This document shows, piece after piece, positions 62,064-63,506 of a DNA stretch of 63,506 bases; within the stretch, counting starts at the first letter, position 1, and every line of letters starts with the position of its first letter. The DNA comes from an uncultured Porphyromonadaceae bacterium (GTDB lineage: Bacteria > Bacteroidota > Bacteroidia > Bacteroidales > Muribaculaceae). The DNA lies in the NCBI GenBank assembly GCA_947177405.1, contig CAMWUJ010000006.1, positions 1 to 63,506 on the forward strand, in the 5' to 3' direction. The notes below the pieces were generated by a model. It had not been told where the DNA came from. It made no database searches and worked only from the letters and a program-made list of their open reading frames with translations. A program made the translations under genes and the position numbers.

Positions 62064-62071
62064 TAACTTTG
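62064..62071 (+). promoter_or_regulatory. -7 box of the DUF4960 gene
   Basis: TAACTTTG fits TAnnTTTG and lies 40 bases before the ATG at 62112. TCAGTAATTTATACC (62028-62042) ends about 22 bases upstream and faintly resembles the operator half-site at the same distance as in the susC promoter. Confidence 0.55.
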
Positions 62072-62111
62072 CGGTGCGAATCAACGTTAAAATCTTTTAA
62101 ATTTATCACTT

Positions 62112-63191
62112 ATGAAATTATTTACTATCGCATCGGCATTAATGCTCGCCACTACCACTCTGACCGCAGCCAACCCTAAAGTAGGAATGTTAATAGGCTA
62201 CGAAAGCTCCGACAACAACAATGCCCAGGAATCCACAGCTGCAAAATGGTTTGAGGCTACATATCCCGATGGTGTAGTGATTACTCCATCACAGCTCAAT
62301 AAAATCGATGCCAAGGAACTTGATGCTCTCTGGGTACACATCGACCGTGTAGGCATCGGTCATGGCTACGCCAACCTTCCCGCTGAGTTTAACAACGCTG
62401 ATGTAAAGGCAGCTCTCACCAATTATGTGAAAGACGGCGGATCACTCTATCTCTCTAAGTTTGCCACTCAGATGGTGCATGAATTAGGAAGAATCGATGC
62501 AGCCTACGCTCCCGGTATCTTCGGCGATGGCGACGGTGGTCAGGGCACTGATGTATGGTGTCTCAACGCTTATCTCGGATCAATGCAGACCTATATCGAC
62601 GATGCAGATCCCACCCAGATATACGACCGCACCACTCATCCCATCTATGAAGGAATGGAGCTTTGGGATGCTCATTCAGAGAAAATCTCCGATTATCCTC
62701 ATCCCGCATATCCTCTGCTTGGCACAGCTGATGGCAGCGCAATCCACCGCGAGGATCACAACTGTATGTGGGACCTCAATGCCTATACATGGACTGCCGA
62801 AGGGAAAAATACCCTTGAGAAATTCGAGAATCAGTATGATTGCATAGTGGTAGGCACATGGGGTCATGTCCAGGATTACTGCGTGGCAGGTATTGTGGAG
62901 TTTAAACCTAACGCTGATATCCAGGGCACAATCATCGCCAACGGTCTCGCCGCTTGCGAATGGGCTCCCCGCACTGAAAACAACGACTATCATTCCAACC
63001 TCACAAAGCTTACTGAGAATACCATCAACTATCTGGCCTCAAAATCAACTTCCGGTGTTTCAGAGGTTGAGAGTGTATCTTCAACCGCTGCAACTTACTA
63101 CACTCTTCAGGGTGTGAAGGTTGCCAACCCCACCAACGGCGTATATATCCGTGTGGTTGACGGTAAGGCTTCTAAAATCCTTGTGAAGTAA
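62112..63191 (+). CDS. stand-alone secreted DUF4960 protein with sorting tail
   Basis: A 359-residue exported protein: signal peptide (1-19, L-T-A-A), a single DUF4960 domain (about 22-310) and a type A type IX sorting tail (Y-Y-T-L-Q-G-V-K-V then NGVYIRVVDGK). It keeps the conserved motifs HREDHNCMWD, GTWGH and NGLAACEW. It has no fibronectin-like domain and no lipobox, unlike the protein at 41.0 kb. It is the fourth DUF4960 domain of the window and lies 17 kb from the fructan genes, with a candidate operator of the same type upstream. It probably binds fructan at the surface or after release. Confidence 0.85.
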   Translation: MKLFTIASALMLATTTLTAANPKVGMLIGYESSDNNNAQESTAAKWFEATYPDGVVITPSQLNKIDAKELDALWVHIDRVGIGHGYANLPAEFNNADVKAALTNYVKDGGSLYLSKFATQMVHELGRIDAAYAPGIFGDGDGGQGTDVWCLNAYLGSMQTYIDDADPTQIYDRTTHPIYEGMELWDAHSEKISDYPHPAYPLLGTADGSAIHREDHNCMWDLNAYTWTAEGKNTLEKFENQYDCIVVGTWGHVQDYCVAGIVEFKPNADIQGTIIANGLAACEWAPRTENNDYHSNLTKLTENTINYLASKSTSGVSEVESVSSTAATYYTLQGVKVANPTNGVYIRVVDGKASKILVK

Positions 63192-63221
63192 AAAGTTCTA
63201 AACAAAAGAGTCCCTTATATT

Positions 63222-63267
63222 GGCAACGGGCTTCATTCATTGAATGGGGTCCGTTGTCTGCTTTTTT
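63222..63267 (+). terminator. terminator of the stand-alone DUF4960 gene
   Basis: GGCAACGG (63222-63229) pairs with CCGTTGTC (63251-63258), enclosing a smaller stem CATTC/GAATG, and is followed by six T (63262-63267). Confidence 0.85.
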
Positions 63268-63309
63268 ACCCTTATATCCTTTCTATACCCTTATGTAAAT
63301 AATGAAGTC

Positions 63310-63490
63310 GTTTAAACTTATTTACGAATGTTAATATGAAATTATTTTTACCTTCTTTTATTAACCCTTGCGGATCTTTTTGGCTGCTTTCGCCTCTCTC
63401 ATCGGCACCAACCGAGAGGTTGCTGCCTCTTCGAGAGTCGAAATCAGCTCAAAAATATCTCGCAATTGTTAATAAAAAATAAGTTTAAAC
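63310..63490. repeat. dispersed palindromic element, copy C, with 14-bp inverted terminal repeats
   Basis: GTTTAAACTTATTT (63310-63323) and AAATAAGTTTAAAC (63477-63490) are perfect inverted repeats bounding 181 bases. The conserved blocks at 63370-63398 (starting GCGGATC) and 63446-63466 (starting AGCTCAAAAATATCTCGC) match those of copy A at 31.3 kb, and CCTCTC/GAGAGG (63393-63398, 63414-63419) forms the centre. On the minus strand it can be read as a peptide ending P-M-R-E-A-K-A-A-K-K-I-R-K-G, against V-R-E-A-K-A-A-Q-M-I-R in copy A. The rest of the gap to the window end shows nothing else. Confidence 0.65.
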
Positions 63491-63506
63491 AACGAACTAT
63501 ATTAAA

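Overview
The window comes from a Bacteroidales gut commensal, most likely a member of the Muribaculaceae or a close relative. The grounds are SusC/SusD-type glycan import, hybrid two-component sensors, Mfa1/Mfa2-type fimbriae, short C-terminal sorting tails of the type IX secretion kind, promoter boxes of the TAnnTTTG type typical of Bacteroidetes, and gene clusters common in this order (nadK opposite pdxJ-exbB-exbD-tonB; sigma-54 activator-lptE-secG). No rRNA, tRNA, CRISPR array or insertion-sequence transposase was recognised.

Layout. 1-5.5 kb: end of a Sel1-repeat gene, an AAA/DUF4143 ATPase, an orphan nucleotidyltransferase and a secreted C10 cysteine peptidase. 5.5-17 kb: first half of a fructan utilisation locus, with an operon for a GH32 fructanase, an MFS sugar importer and a fructokinase, a divergent hybrid two-component sensor with a periplasmic sugar-binding domain, a small ECF sigma operon, and a second paralogous hybrid sensor. 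17-31 kb: a fimbrial operon read leftward (major Mfa1-type fimbrillin, Mfa2-type anchor, two accessory lipoproteins, a 2314-residue secreted protein and a DUF1573 protein). 31.8-45.2 kb: second half of the fructan locus, with a GH32 protein carrying two DUF4960 domains, SusC, SusD, a DUF4960 surface lipoprotein and another GH32 protein. 45.3-46.4 kb: a four-helix-bundle/zinc-ribbon gene set between arrays of CATG repeated every 10 bp. 46.4-61.8 kb: mostly housekeeping genes (miaB, acyl-CoA:CoA transferase, K+ channel, tonB/exbD/exbB, pdxJ, nadK, tpx, secG, lptE, sigma-54 activator), plus an AAA ATPase with an amber-interrupted partner, DUF4491 and an MscS channel. 62-63.5 kb: a stand-alone secreted DUF4960 protein and a short repeat element.

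How the parts fit. The SusCD pair with the surface DUF4960 and GH32 proteins would bind, cut and import fructan; the periplasmic or surface GH32 would release fructose; the MFS protein would import it and the fructokinase would phosphorylate it. The hybrid sensors, with a type-1 periplasmic-binding-protein domain like the known fructose sensor BT1754 of B. thetaiotaomicron, would switch this on. A shared DNA motif (TGCAAC, A/T-rich core, TGCAAC 21 bp away) lies upstream of the separated fructan operons and is the best candidate operator.

The most unusual structures are three arrays of CATG phased at exactly 10 bp, two of which bracket the four-helix-bundle gene; dispersed 170-195 bp elements with inverted-repeat ends and variable palindromic centres (31.3, 55.5 and 63.3 kb); and GH32 enzymes in which the nucleophile motif NDPNG reads NETHG or NESHG.
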